In this document: positions 1 to 5,511 of the stretch, piece after piece
Layout of the letters: every line of letters starts with the position of its first letter
Position numbering within the stretch: position 1 is the first letter of the stretch
NCBI GenBank assembly: GCA_009783805.1
Contig: WRCU01000026.1
Coordinates: 1-10,565, forward strand
DNA length: 10,565 bases
DNA from: Oscillospiraceae bacterium
Lineage (GTDB): Bacteria > Bacillota > Clostridia > WRCU01
Reading direction: 5' to 3'
The notes under the pieces: model-generated
Database searches by the model: none
What the model was told of the DNA's origin: nothing
What the model saw: only the letters and a program-made list of their open reading frames with translations
Program-made: the position numbers and the translations under genes

Positions 1-945
1 CAGGCCGTTCCCCTGCGCCGAATGCGACTCGTCGCACTGGAAGAACTTCTCGAATATGCGCCGCCCGTATTCCGCGGGGATCCCGCAACCGGTGTCCGCG
101 ACCGCGACCACGGCCATTGCGCCCTCACGCCTCAGGCTCACGCGGACCTTCCCGCCGGGGCCCGTGAATTTCACGGCGTTGGATATGAGGTTGTTCCAGA
201 CGACGGACAGAAGCTCCCCGTCCGCCTTCACGCTCAAGTCGTCGATGTCGGCCTCGATCTCCAGCCCCTTGGCCTCCCATGCGTCCTCAAAGCCCAGCAG
301 GCACTCGCGGAGCTGCTCGCCCAGGTCGTATTCGGAGGCTTTCGGGTATATCCTCTGGCTCTCCAGCTTGCTCAGCTTGAGAATGTTGGCTATGAGCCCG
401 GCCAGCCTGACGGCGGCCCCGTCTATGGCCTTCGCGTACTCGACCCGCCTGCCGTCCGGCAGGTCGGGGTCCTGCAGCATGGATGAATAATTTTGGATGA
501 CCGTCAGCGGGGTCCTCAGCTCGTGGGAGACGTTCGCCATGAAGTCGGTGCGCAAGGTCTCTATGCCCCCCAGCTCCTCGGCCATCTTGTTGAAGTCGGC
601 TATGATCGCATCGAACCCGTTCATGCCGTCGATGCCATGCAAGGGGGCGATCCGGGCGGTGAAGTCACCCTGCGTCAGCTGCCGGGTGGCGCCCAATATC
701 CGCTTTACGGGCCGCTCCACGGTATAGCGCCGCCGCACGCCGTCGATCACCGTGCATATGAGGCTGAGGACCAGCACGTTCGCGAAGGTGAGCCCGGCGC
801 TGCGCGCGATGTCCAGCGCGGCGAAGTCGATGTCCATCGTCCGTATGAACACGTAGAAGGAGCAGGTCACCAAGGACGAGACCGTCAGGAAGAAGATCAG
901 GTAGTTCCATACGGAGAACACGCTCCCACGGGCGCGGCCGATCAC
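1..945 (-). CDS. Sensor histidine kinase, C-terminal end cut by window edge
   Basis: This is a membrane sensor kinase that would autophosphorylate on histidine and pass the phosphate to the response regulator encoded just upstream. The 315 visible residues show TM1 (about 14-34), a very short outside loop, TM2 (about 51-69), a HAMP-like linker (about 70-122), and a HisKA domain with the H-box SHELRTPL (phospho-acceptor His141). The ATPase domain has an N-box NNLISNAVKF (251-260), a G1 box DTGCGIP (284-290) and an F-box FEKFF (298-302). The window ends inside the G2 box (GNGL), so only the last few dozen residues are missing. The start is GTG, whose last two bases plus the next A form the TGA stop of the regulator (GTGA overlap). 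AAGGCGG lies 7 nt upstream, which suggests translational coupling. The architecture resembles the VanS/PhoR/BaeS group. The signal sensed cannot be told. Confidence 0.93.
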   Translation of the reverse strand, partial: MIGRARGSVFSVWNYLIFFLTVSSLVTCSFYVFIRTMDIDFAALDIARSAGLTFANVLVLSLICTVIDGVRRRYTVERPVKRILGATRQLTQGDFTARIAPLHGIDGMNGFDAIIADFNKMAEELGGIETLRTDFMANVSHELRTPLTVIQNYSSMLQDPDLPDGRRVEYAKAIDGAAVRLAGLIANILKLSKLESQRIYPKASEYDLGEQLRECLLGFEDAWEAKGLEIEADIDDLSVKADGELLSVVWNNLISNAVKFTGPGGKVRVSLRREGAMAVVAVADTGCGIPAEYGRRIFEKFFQCDESHSAQGNGL

Positions 946-1613
946 TTCAGCACCGCCTTGTACCCCAGCCCGTGGACGGTGACGATCTCGAAGTCGGGGC
1001 ACCCGGAGAACTTGTCGCGGATCTTCGTCATGTACACGTCGACGGCGCGGGGCCCGGTGGATGACTCCATGTCCCAGAACTCGTCCATGAGCTGCGACCG
1101 CGTGAACGTCTTCCTCGGGTACGAGAGCAGCTTGTACAGCAGGTTGAACTCACGGGGGGTCATCGGGACCTCCACGCCGCCCATGTATGCGGCCGACTCC
1201 TCGGCGTTCAGCGTGAGTCCGCCCACGGTCAGCGCCTTCCCCCCGGCGACCCCGGCGCGGCGCAGCAGCGCGCCGACCCTCAGCAGCAGCTCGTCTAGGT
1301 CCGCGGGCTTGACCATGTAGTCGTCGATGCCGGCCTGGAAGCCACGCTGCTTTGAGGCCAGGTCATCGCGCGCGGTCATGAACAGGATGGGGATCCCCTG
1401 GTTTATCCCGCGCACGGTCCTCGCGAACTCAAACCCGTCTATCCCGGGCATCATCACGTCGGATATTATCAAGTCGAAGAGGCTCCCATACATGGCGTTG
1501 TAGGCCTCGTTCGCCCCGAGGCACCCGACCGCCTCATACCCGCCCCTCATCAGGCACGAGCATACGGCCCTGTTCTGCTCACGGTCGTCCTCCACCACCA
1601 ATACCCTGACCAT
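942..1613 (-). CDS. OmpR/PhoB-family response regulator
   Basis: This is a 223-residue DNA-binding response regulator, the partner of the overlapping histidine kinase. The receiver domain (about 1-115) has the acidic pair Asp9/Asp10, phospho-acceptor Asp52 in the SDVMMPG segment, Thr80 and Lys102 in VKP. The C-terminal winged-helix domain (about 125-223) carries TPREFNLL and ends in a typical VHGLGYKA wing. I chose the ATG at 1613 because the protein then begins MVRVLVVEDD, as usual for this family, and a purine-rich AAGGGGGG Shine-Dalgarno lies just before it. An upstream in-frame ATG at 1664 would add 17 residues and sits inside a predicted hairpin, so it is less likely. The target genes are unknown. 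The neighbouring sugar dehydrogenase and TPR genes on the same strand are candidates only by proximity. Confidence 0.95.
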   Translation of the reverse strand: MVRVLVVEDDREQNRAVCSCLMRGGYEAVGCLGANEAYNAMYGSLFDLIISDVMMPGIDGFEFARTVRGINQGIPILFMTARDDLASKQRGFQAGIDDYMVKPADLDELLLRVGALLRRAGVAGGKALTVGGLTLNAEESAAYMGGVEVPMTPREFNLLYKLLSYPRKTFTRSQLMDEFWDMESSTGPRAVDVYMTKIRDKFSGCPDFEIVTVHGLGYKAVLK

Positions 1614-1639
1614 GGCCCCCCCTTCCCGCACACAGGCAA
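1614..1639 (-). promoter_or_regulatory. Leader of response-regulator gene with strong RBS
   Basis: This is the short stretch between the hairpin and the regulator ATG. It contains a purine run (minus strand GGGAAGGGGGG, about 1616-1627) that ends two bases before the ATG and serves as the Shine-Dalgarno. I see no convincing -10/-35 pair here. The regulator may therefore be transcribed from upstream, by readthrough past the hairpin, or from a promoter I cannot recognise. Confidence 0.45.
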
Positions 1640-1671
1640 GCAGGCAATGGGGGCCTCCCCCCATCGCCTGC
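1640..1671 (-). terminator. Strong hairpin between dehydrogenase and response regulator
   Basis: Arms 1640-1653 and 1658-1671 can form a 14-bp stem with a 4-nt loop. On the minus-strand RNA all positions pair, one of them as a G-U wobble. It lies 31 bp after the stop of the Gfo/Idh gene and 26 bp before the regulator ATG. On the minus strand the stem is followed by CTTGCCTG, not by a U-run, so it is not a classical intrinsic terminator. It could be a weak terminator, an mRNA-stabilising structure that sets different expression of the two halves, or an attenuator. The pairing is read directly from sequence; the role is inferred. Confidence 0.55.
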
Positions 1672-1702
1672 GATCGTCCCTACCATTGCGGCTACGTTCG
1701 GC

Positions 1703-2812
1703 CTACGCCCAGGCGGGGTCCCTGACCGGCTCATGCCTGCCCGACTCGGCCGAGCGCAGCCCCGCGTCCAGCACCGCCATCGCCTCCAGGTTGAAGCCCA
1801 GCTCCAGCGTCGGGTGGAGCGGCACGCCCTTGCCGAGGTATTCGAGCATCTCCTTGGCCACGCTTTCCCGCCCTTTCGGGAGCGGCTTGGCCTTCACCCT
1901 GGCCGTGGGCTCGCCGTACTTGTCGCCGTAGACGAGGACCTCCCCCTCACCCCACCCCATCGTGACTATGGTCGCCTTGTCCGTGTAGAGGATGGGCCCG
2001 TTGGGGAACCCGTTGTTATAGGTGACCCAGGACCCTTCCAGCACGGCCACCGACTCCGCGAACCGGACGGCCATCGTCCCGTAGTCGTCGGCGTCGCCGT
2101 ACGGGCTGTTGAGGTTGGCCCGCATGCCGTACGCGCTCACGGCCGTAGGCCCGCAGAACCACCTGGCGAGGCACGCCCCGTAGCAGCAGTAGTCCAGCAT
2201 GGCCCCGCCGCCCTCGGACCTCGTGTGCCACCACTCCGCGCCCTTCTCCCTCGGGGAGAGGCTTTGGCCGTACTCAAACGGGCCCATGGAAGGGCCGTTC
2301 CTATAGTAGAACTTCAGGAGCCTGCCGTACCTGCCCGAGCTCAGCACCTCATGCGCCGCCCTCACGGTGGGCGACCAGGTGCTCGGCCAGTTCACGACGA
2401 GCGCGGCCCCGTTGTTGGCGGAGGCCTTCTGCATCCTCAACGCGTCCCCGTAGCTGACCGCCATGGGCTTCTCCACCAGCACGTGGATGCCCTTGGCGAG
2501 TATCGGCTCTATGACCTCGGCATGCCTCACGTTCTCCGGGCATGCGATGACTATGTCCAGCCCCCCCGCCTCCAGCATCTCCGAGTGGTCCTCATAGACC
2601 TTGGGAACCTTGTAGGCCTCCACCGCATGCCTGAGGTTAGACCCCCTGGTGCCGCCCTGGTCCGACAGCGAGGGCCTGACGGGCACCGTGTCCGCGCAGG
2701 CCACCCATTCCACGCTCCCCGTCTCGGCGAACGACTTCATCAGGTCCAGCACGTGCATGTGGGCGAAGCCCACGACGCCTACCTTCCAAACCTTCCCCTT
2801 CTTAGCCGGCAT
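1703..2812 (-). CDS. Gfo/Idh/MocA-family oxidoreductase (NAD(P)-dependent sugar dehydrogenase-like)
   Basis: This 369-residue cytoplasmic protein has a normal length for the family. The N-terminal Rossmann half starts KVGVVGFAHMH (10-20), a variant of the usual glycine-rich nucleotide loop. It continues to VEKPMAV (113-119), where Lys115 matches the conserved EKP lysine. The C-terminal half carries GGGAMLDYCCYGACLARWFCG at about 201-221. Most relatives have His at the position of Tyr211. Tyr is typical of the glucose-fructose oxidoreductase / dihydrodiol dehydrogenase branch, so this is a subfamily trait and not a lost residue. Members oxidise or reduce sugars, inositols or related polyols; the substrate here cannot be read. 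The ATG is 5 bp after the TPR stop codon, and its RBS (AGGGGG) overlaps the end of that gene, so the two are almost certainly co-transcribed and coupled. Confidence 0.9.
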   Translation of the reverse strand: MPAKKGKVWKVGVVGFAHMHVLDLMKSFAETGSVEWVACADTVPVRPSLSDQGGTRGSNLRHAVEAYKVPKVYEDHSEMLEAGGLDIVIACPENVRHAEVIEPILAKGIHVLVEKPMAVSYGDALRMQKASANNGAALVVNWPSTWSPTVRAAHEVLSSGRYGRLLKFYYRNGPSMGPFEYGQSLSPREKGAEWWHTRSEGGGAMLDYCCYGACLARWFCGPTAVSAYGMRANLNSPYGDADDYGTMAVRFAESVAVLEGSWVTYNNGFPNGPILYTDKATIVTMGWGEGEVLVYGDKYGEPTARVKAKPLPKGRESVAKEMLEYLGKGVPLHPTLELGFNLEAMAVLDAGLRSAESGRHEPVRDPAWA

Positions 2813-2817
2813 CCCAC

Positions 2818-3879
2818 TTACCCCCTATCGTCCGTATTAAGGCCCGCCCCGGACCCCGACCCGGGGTCGCCGTCCTCGTCGTCCTCGCCGTCATCGCCGT
2901 CATCGTCGTCTACGCCGTCATCGTCATCGTCGCCGTCTTCGCCGCCCTCGTTGTCATCGCCGTCATCGTCGTCTACGCCGTCATCGTCGTCGCCGCCGGC
3001 CGCGCCGGATCCGATGCCGGCCTTGGCGCCCCCGCCGAAGAAGGCCCTCGTCTCCTCGTACATCCTGTCTATCTCCGTGGCGGTCACCGTGGATATGGCG
3101 GTGATCTGGCAGGCCTTGGCCTTGCCGAAGAAGTGGAAGGCCTTCTCCCCCTCCCCGAGCTTCAGGAGCGTCATGCCGCAGTTATAGTACGCGCCCGCGT
3201 GCGTGGGGTTCATCGGTATGAGCTTCCTATAGACGTCACGCGACTCCTCGTACCTTCCGTTGTTGTAGAAGGCCTTGCCCAGGTTGTCGGCGATGATATG
3301 GTTCGAATCGTTGTACTCGTAGGCCTTGAGGCAGAACTCGAGCGCCTCCTCAGGGCCCTCATACTCGTTCTTGAGGAAGCCGAGGCTCCCGTACAGCATG
3401 GAGTTTTCGTACTTGGCCAATATCTCCTCGTACATCGCGATGGCCTTCTTCGGGTCGCCCTTCTTCCACTCTATCAGGCACATGTTCGAGCGCGCGGCTA
3501 TCATGAGGGCGTCGGCCACCCGCCTTTTCCCCTCGATGATCCCCTTGAGGATGGTCTCCGCCTTGTCGAACTGGTCATGCTTCATGAGCAGGTATGAGTA
3601 GGAGATGCACGTGTTGGGCTGGAGCCCGCCCATGGCGTACGCCTTGTCATATTGCGCGAGCGCCTTTCTCTCGTCGCCCTTCTGCTGCGCCAAGGCCCCG
3701 AGGAACGCGAATATCCCGGAGCGGGACATGTAGATGAGGAAGATCAGGTAGGCGACGCAGTATATGGGCGTCACGGTCCCCGAGAGCCCCTGCGGCAGCG
3801 CGTAGATGATCGCGAAGAGCAGCGCGAAGGGCCCGACGTATAAGGCCAGGACCCTAGATATCCCCGTGAGCTTAACCAA
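2818..3879 (-). CDS. Membrane-anchored TPR protein with duplicated Asp/Gly-rich tail
   Basis: This is a 353-residue protein of unknown function. Two hydrophobic segments (about 10-28 and 36-52) form a hairpin anchor with a short outside loop, probably leaving the rest in the cytoplasm. From about 55 to 285 there are tetratricopeptide-like helical repeats, for example around AFLGALAQQKGDERKALAQY, the NLGKAFYNNGRYEESRDVYRK stretch (199-219), and NCGMTLLKLGEGEKAFHFFGK (233-253). A Gly/Ala linker leads to two copies of a 21-residue Asp-rich repeat (297-317 and 318-338) and a Gly/Ser end. I chose a TTG start at 3879 because GGAGGT lies 7 nt upstream and the protein then begins directly at the first membrane segment. 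The in-frame ATG at 4032 would lie upstream of the predicted promoter. TPRs suggest a scaffold for protein contacts; nothing specific can be assigned. Confidence 0.82.
   Translation of the reverse strand: MVKLTGISRVLALYVGPFALLFAIIYALPQGLSGTVTPIYCVAYLIFLIYMSRSGIFAFLGALAQQKGDERKALAQYDKAYAMGGLQPNTCISYSYLLMKHDQFDKAETILKGIIEGKRRVADALMIAARSNMCLIEWKKGDPKKAIAMYEEILAKYENSMLYGSLGFLKNEYEGPEEALEFCLKAYEYNDSNHIIADNLGKAFYNNGRYEESRDVYRKLIPMNPTHAGAYYNCGMTLLKLGEGEKAFHFFGKAKACQITAISTVTATEIDRMYEETRAFFGGGAKAGIGSGAAGGDDDDGVDDDDGDDNEGGEDGDDDDDGVDDDDGDDGEDDEDGDPGSGSGAGLNTDDRG
2866..2991 (-). repeat. 63-bp tandem duplication encoding the acidic tail
   Basis: Two adjacent 63-bp units (2929-2991 and 2866-2928) encode two 21-residue blocks of the form DDDDGVDDDDGDD followed by eight more residues. 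The blocks differ at only three residues (14, 16 and 17), and their first 35 plus-strand bases around 2891 and 2954 are identical. The unit is a multiple of three, so changes in copy number keep the reading frame. It is built mostly from GAC/GAT/GGC codons and looks like a recent in-frame duplication. Confidence 0.9.
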
Positions 3880-3886
3880 ATCCCAT

Positions 3887-3892
3887 ACCTCC
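3887..3892 (-). promoter_or_regulatory. RBS deciding the TTG start of the TPR gene
   Basis: The minus strand reads GGAGGT, a near-perfect Shine-Dalgarno. Seven bases separate it from the TTG at 3879-3877. No ATG or GTG at comparable spacing gives a sensible protein, so this site fixes the start. Confidence 0.75.
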
Positions 3893-3901
3893 AGGCTCCC
3901 T

Positions 3902-3920
3902 GGCGCCCTTTCGCGGCGCC
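3902..3920 (-). promoter_or_regulatory. Small hairpin in the TPR-gene leader
   Basis: GGCGCC at 3902-3907 and 3915-3920 can pair as a 6-bp GC stem with a 7-nt loop. It lies between the predicted transcription start (about 3963) and the RBS at 3887-3892. It could stabilise the leader or modulate translation. In GC-rich DNA such stems also arise by chance. Confidence 0.3.
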
Positions 3921-3969
3921 CCCATGCGTCTCTTTGGGGACGTCCGCGGCATTCCGCGCCGATAGGCCC

Positions 3970-3998
3970 AATATATTTAATATGGCCCCTTAGCGCAA
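3970..3998 (-). promoter_or_regulatory. Probable sigma70-type promoter for the TPR-dehydrogenase operon
   Basis: On the minus strand there is TTGCGC (3998-3993), a 17-bp spacer, then TATATT (3975-3970), five of six matches to TATAAT. It is embedded in an AT-rich island that stands out from the GC-rich surroundings. Transcription would start near 3963, giving a leader of about 84 nt before the TTG. The -35 box is weak (three of six). Confidence 0.55.
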
Positions 3999-4022
3999 TG
4001 GGGTTCTTCGCTTCGGGGGCAT

Positions 4023-4090
4023 GGCGTCCCACGCCTTTGAAATGAGGGGCTTACTGTGGTATTTTTTGTTGATAAAACCGAAGGCGTGGG
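4023..4090. promoter_or_regulatory. Candidate operator: paired inverted repeat around the isomerase promoter
   Basis: CCCACGCCTT at 4028-4037 and AAGGCGTGGG at 4081-4090 are a perfect 10-bp inverted repeat. The left arm touches the -35 box, and the right arm would lie about 10-18 nt downstream of the start point. Their centres are 53 bp apart, close to five helical turns. The left arm is also part of a local palindrome, GGCGT-CCC-ACGCC (4023-4035). Only the right arm would be transcribed from the isomerase promoter, so a DNA-level operator is more plausible than an RNA stem. The binding protein is unknown. Confidence 0.5.
4037..4065 (+). promoter_or_regulatory. Probable sigma70-type promoter for glucose-6-phosphate isomerase
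   Basis: TTGAAA (4037-4042), a 17-bp spacer and TATTTT (4060-4065), with TGG directly before the -10 box giving an extended -10. Transcription would start near 4072, leaving a leader of about 28 nt. The promoter is divergent from that of the TPR operon, and the two -35 boxes are about 38 bp apart. Confidence 0.65.
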
Positions 4091-4099
4091 GTATGCGGC

Positions 4100-5440
4100 A
4101 TGGACAGGATAAGCGTGGACCTTTCGGGCACCGCCGGCTTCGTCGGCGGGCATGAGCTCACCTACATGGAAGGCGCGGCCGAAGGCGCCGCCCATTCCAT
4201 GATCCGCGGGATGGGCCCGGGAAGCGAGTTCCTCGGCTGGCTGAGCCTCCCGCACGACTACGACAAGGATGAGTTCAAGCGCATCCTGGCCGCCGCCGAA
4301 AAGGTAAGGGGCGAAAGCGACGTCTTCCTCGTCATAGGCATAGGGGGCTCATACCTGGGCGCGCGCGCGGCGATCGACATGCTGACGCACACGTTCCGCA
4401 ACCAGCTGTACAAGGCCAGGAAGGCCCCGCAGGTCCTGTTCGCGGGCCACAACATGAGCGCCGCGTACATGAGCGACCTCCTGGAGATGCTGGAGGGCAG
4501 GGAAGTTTCGGTCAACGTCATATCGAAGTCCGGGACGACCACGGAGCCGGCCGTCGCGTTCAGGATGGTCAAGCGCCTGATGGAGGAAAAATACGGCAAG
4601 GAAGGCGCCGCAAGGCGCATATACGCCACCACGGACAAGGCTTCGGGCGCGCTCAGGAGGATGGCCGACGCCGAAGGGTATGAGACGTTCGCCATCCCCG
4701 GCGACGTGGGGGGCAGGTTCTCCGTGCTTACGGCCGTAGGCCTTCTGCCCATGGCCGTCGCGGGGATCGACATAGGCTCCGTGATGGCCGGGGCCGCCGA
4801 CTACGAGAAAGTCGCATCCGGCGGGTTCCCGGGGAACGACTGCCTGAAGTACGCGTCCATGCGGAACATCCTCTACCGCAAAGGCAAGTCCGTTGAGGTG
4901 ATGGTCAGCTATGAGCCGTCCATGGCCATGTTCACGGAATGGTGGAAGCAGCTCTTCGGCGAGAGCGAAGGGAAGGACCAAAAGGGCATATTCCCGGCCG
5001 GCGTGGGCTTCACGACCGACCTGCACTCCATGGGCCAGTTCATCCAGGACGGCGCCAGGATCATGTTCGAGACCGTCATCAACGTCGACAGGTCGGCGAA
5101 GTCGGCGATGATACCGGATGACCCGGAGGACTGCGACGGGCTGAACTTCCTCTCCGGGATGGACATGGGCCTAGTGAACAGGAAGGCCGCCCAAGGCACG
5201 CTGCTGGCGCACGTCGAGGGCGGGGTGCCGAACGTCGCCGTGAACGTGCCCGAGGTAAGCGCGTATTGGTTCGGGCAGCTGGTCTACTTCTTCGAGATGG
5301 CCTGCGGCGTAAGCTGCCGCCTCATGGGGGTGAACCCGTTCGACCAGCCGGGGGTGGAAGGCTATAAGAGGAACATGTTCGCCCTGCTCGGCAAGCCCGG
5401 CTATGAAAGGGAGCGGGCGGAGCTGGAGGCCAGGCTCTAA
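4100..5440 (+). CDS. pgi: Glucose-6-phosphate isomerase
   Basis: Interconverts glucose 6-phosphate and fructose 6-phosphate in glycolysis and gluconeogenesis, in the cytoplasm. At 446 residues it matches the shorter, Gram-positive type of the family. Visible landmarks are [11 protein letters not shown] (80-90), the phosphate-binding SKSGTTTEP (142-150), GDVGGRFS (201-208, Arg206), the catalytic Glu288 in FGESEGKD, His309 in DLHSMGQ, and the C-terminal signature [12 protein letters not shown] (412-423) with catalytic Lys423. All key residues are present, so the enzyme should be active. The ATG gives the expected N-terminus; the RBS is only a weak GGGG about 8 nt upstream. It is the first gene after its own promoter and probably shares a transcript with the FAD oxidoreductase 71 bp downstream. 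Confidence 0.97.
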   Translation: MDRISVDLSGTAGFVGGHELTYMEGAAEGAAHSMIRGMGPGSEFLGWLSLPHDYDKDEFKRILAAAEKVRGESDVFLVIGIGGSYLGARAAIDMLTHTFRNQLYKARKAPQVLFAGHNMSAAYMSDLLEMLEGREVSVNVISKSGTTTEPAVAFRMVKRLMEEKYGKEGAARRIYATTDKASGALRRMADAEGYETFAIPGDVGGRFSVLTAVGLLPMAVAGIDIGSVMAGAADYEKVASGGFPGNDCLKYASMRNILYRKGKSVEVMVSYEPSMAMFTEWWKQLFGESEGKDQKGIFPAGVGFTTDLHSMGQFIQDGARIMFETVINVDRSAKSAMIPDDPEDCDGLNFLSGMDMGLVNRKAAQGTLLAHVEGGVPNVAVNVPEVSAYWFGQLVYFFEMACGVSCRLMGVNPFDQPGVEGYKRNMFALLGKPGYERERAELEARL

Positions 5441-5444
5441 AAAT

Positions 5445-5498
5445 AAAGGGCTCCCTAGAGGCGAAGCCCATCCCGCACAATCGTTTCGCCCATCCGCA
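5445..5498 (+). repeat. Intergenic repeat, copy A (after pgi)
   Basis: This element is shared with copy B behind the oxidoreductase gene. Common parts are a small AGGG-NN-CCCTA palindrome, GAGGCGAAGCCC, TCCCGC and, after an insertion of about 10 nt here, GCCATCCGCA-like sequence. GGGCT (5448-5452) can pair with AGCCC (5465-5469). Read on the minus strand, that stem is followed by TTTATTTTT, which looks like an intrinsic terminator pointing against pgi. GGC-GAA-GCC could form a mini-hairpin within it. Function is not known. It fills most of the 71-bp gap before the next gene, whose RBS (AGGTCAGGGG) follows it. Confidence 0.6.
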
Positions 5499-5511
5499 AG
5501 GTCAGGGGTAT

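Noticed and set aside
493..1320. Plus-strand open frame of 275 codons
   Set aside because: It is antisense to the histidine kinase and response regulator, whose motifs are unambiguous. No domain and no convincing RBS.
2140..2220. Loss of the catalytic His in the Gfo/Idh dehydrogenase
   Set aside because: Tyr at this position is the known pattern of the glucose-fructose oxidoreductase / dihydrodiol dehydrogenase branch, so it does not indicate an inactive enzyme.
1733..3187. Long plus-strand open frame of 484 codons
   Set aside because: It lies opposite the dehydrogenase and TPR genes, which have clear family motifs and RBS. Its translation is rich in Pro, Arg and His without recognisable motifs, typical of antisense frames in GC-rich DNA.
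3965..3985. Archaeal TATA box in the AT-rich island
   Set aside because: AATATATTTAAT resembles an archaeal TATA box, but bacterial -35/-10 pairs with 17-bp spacers, strong Shine-Dalgarno sites and a bacterial two-component system fit better.
3880..4032. N-terminal extension of the TPR protein from the ATG at 4032
   Set aside because: The extension is basic and unconserved in appearance, lies upstream of the likely promoter, and ignores the GGAGGT 7 nt before the TTG at 3879.
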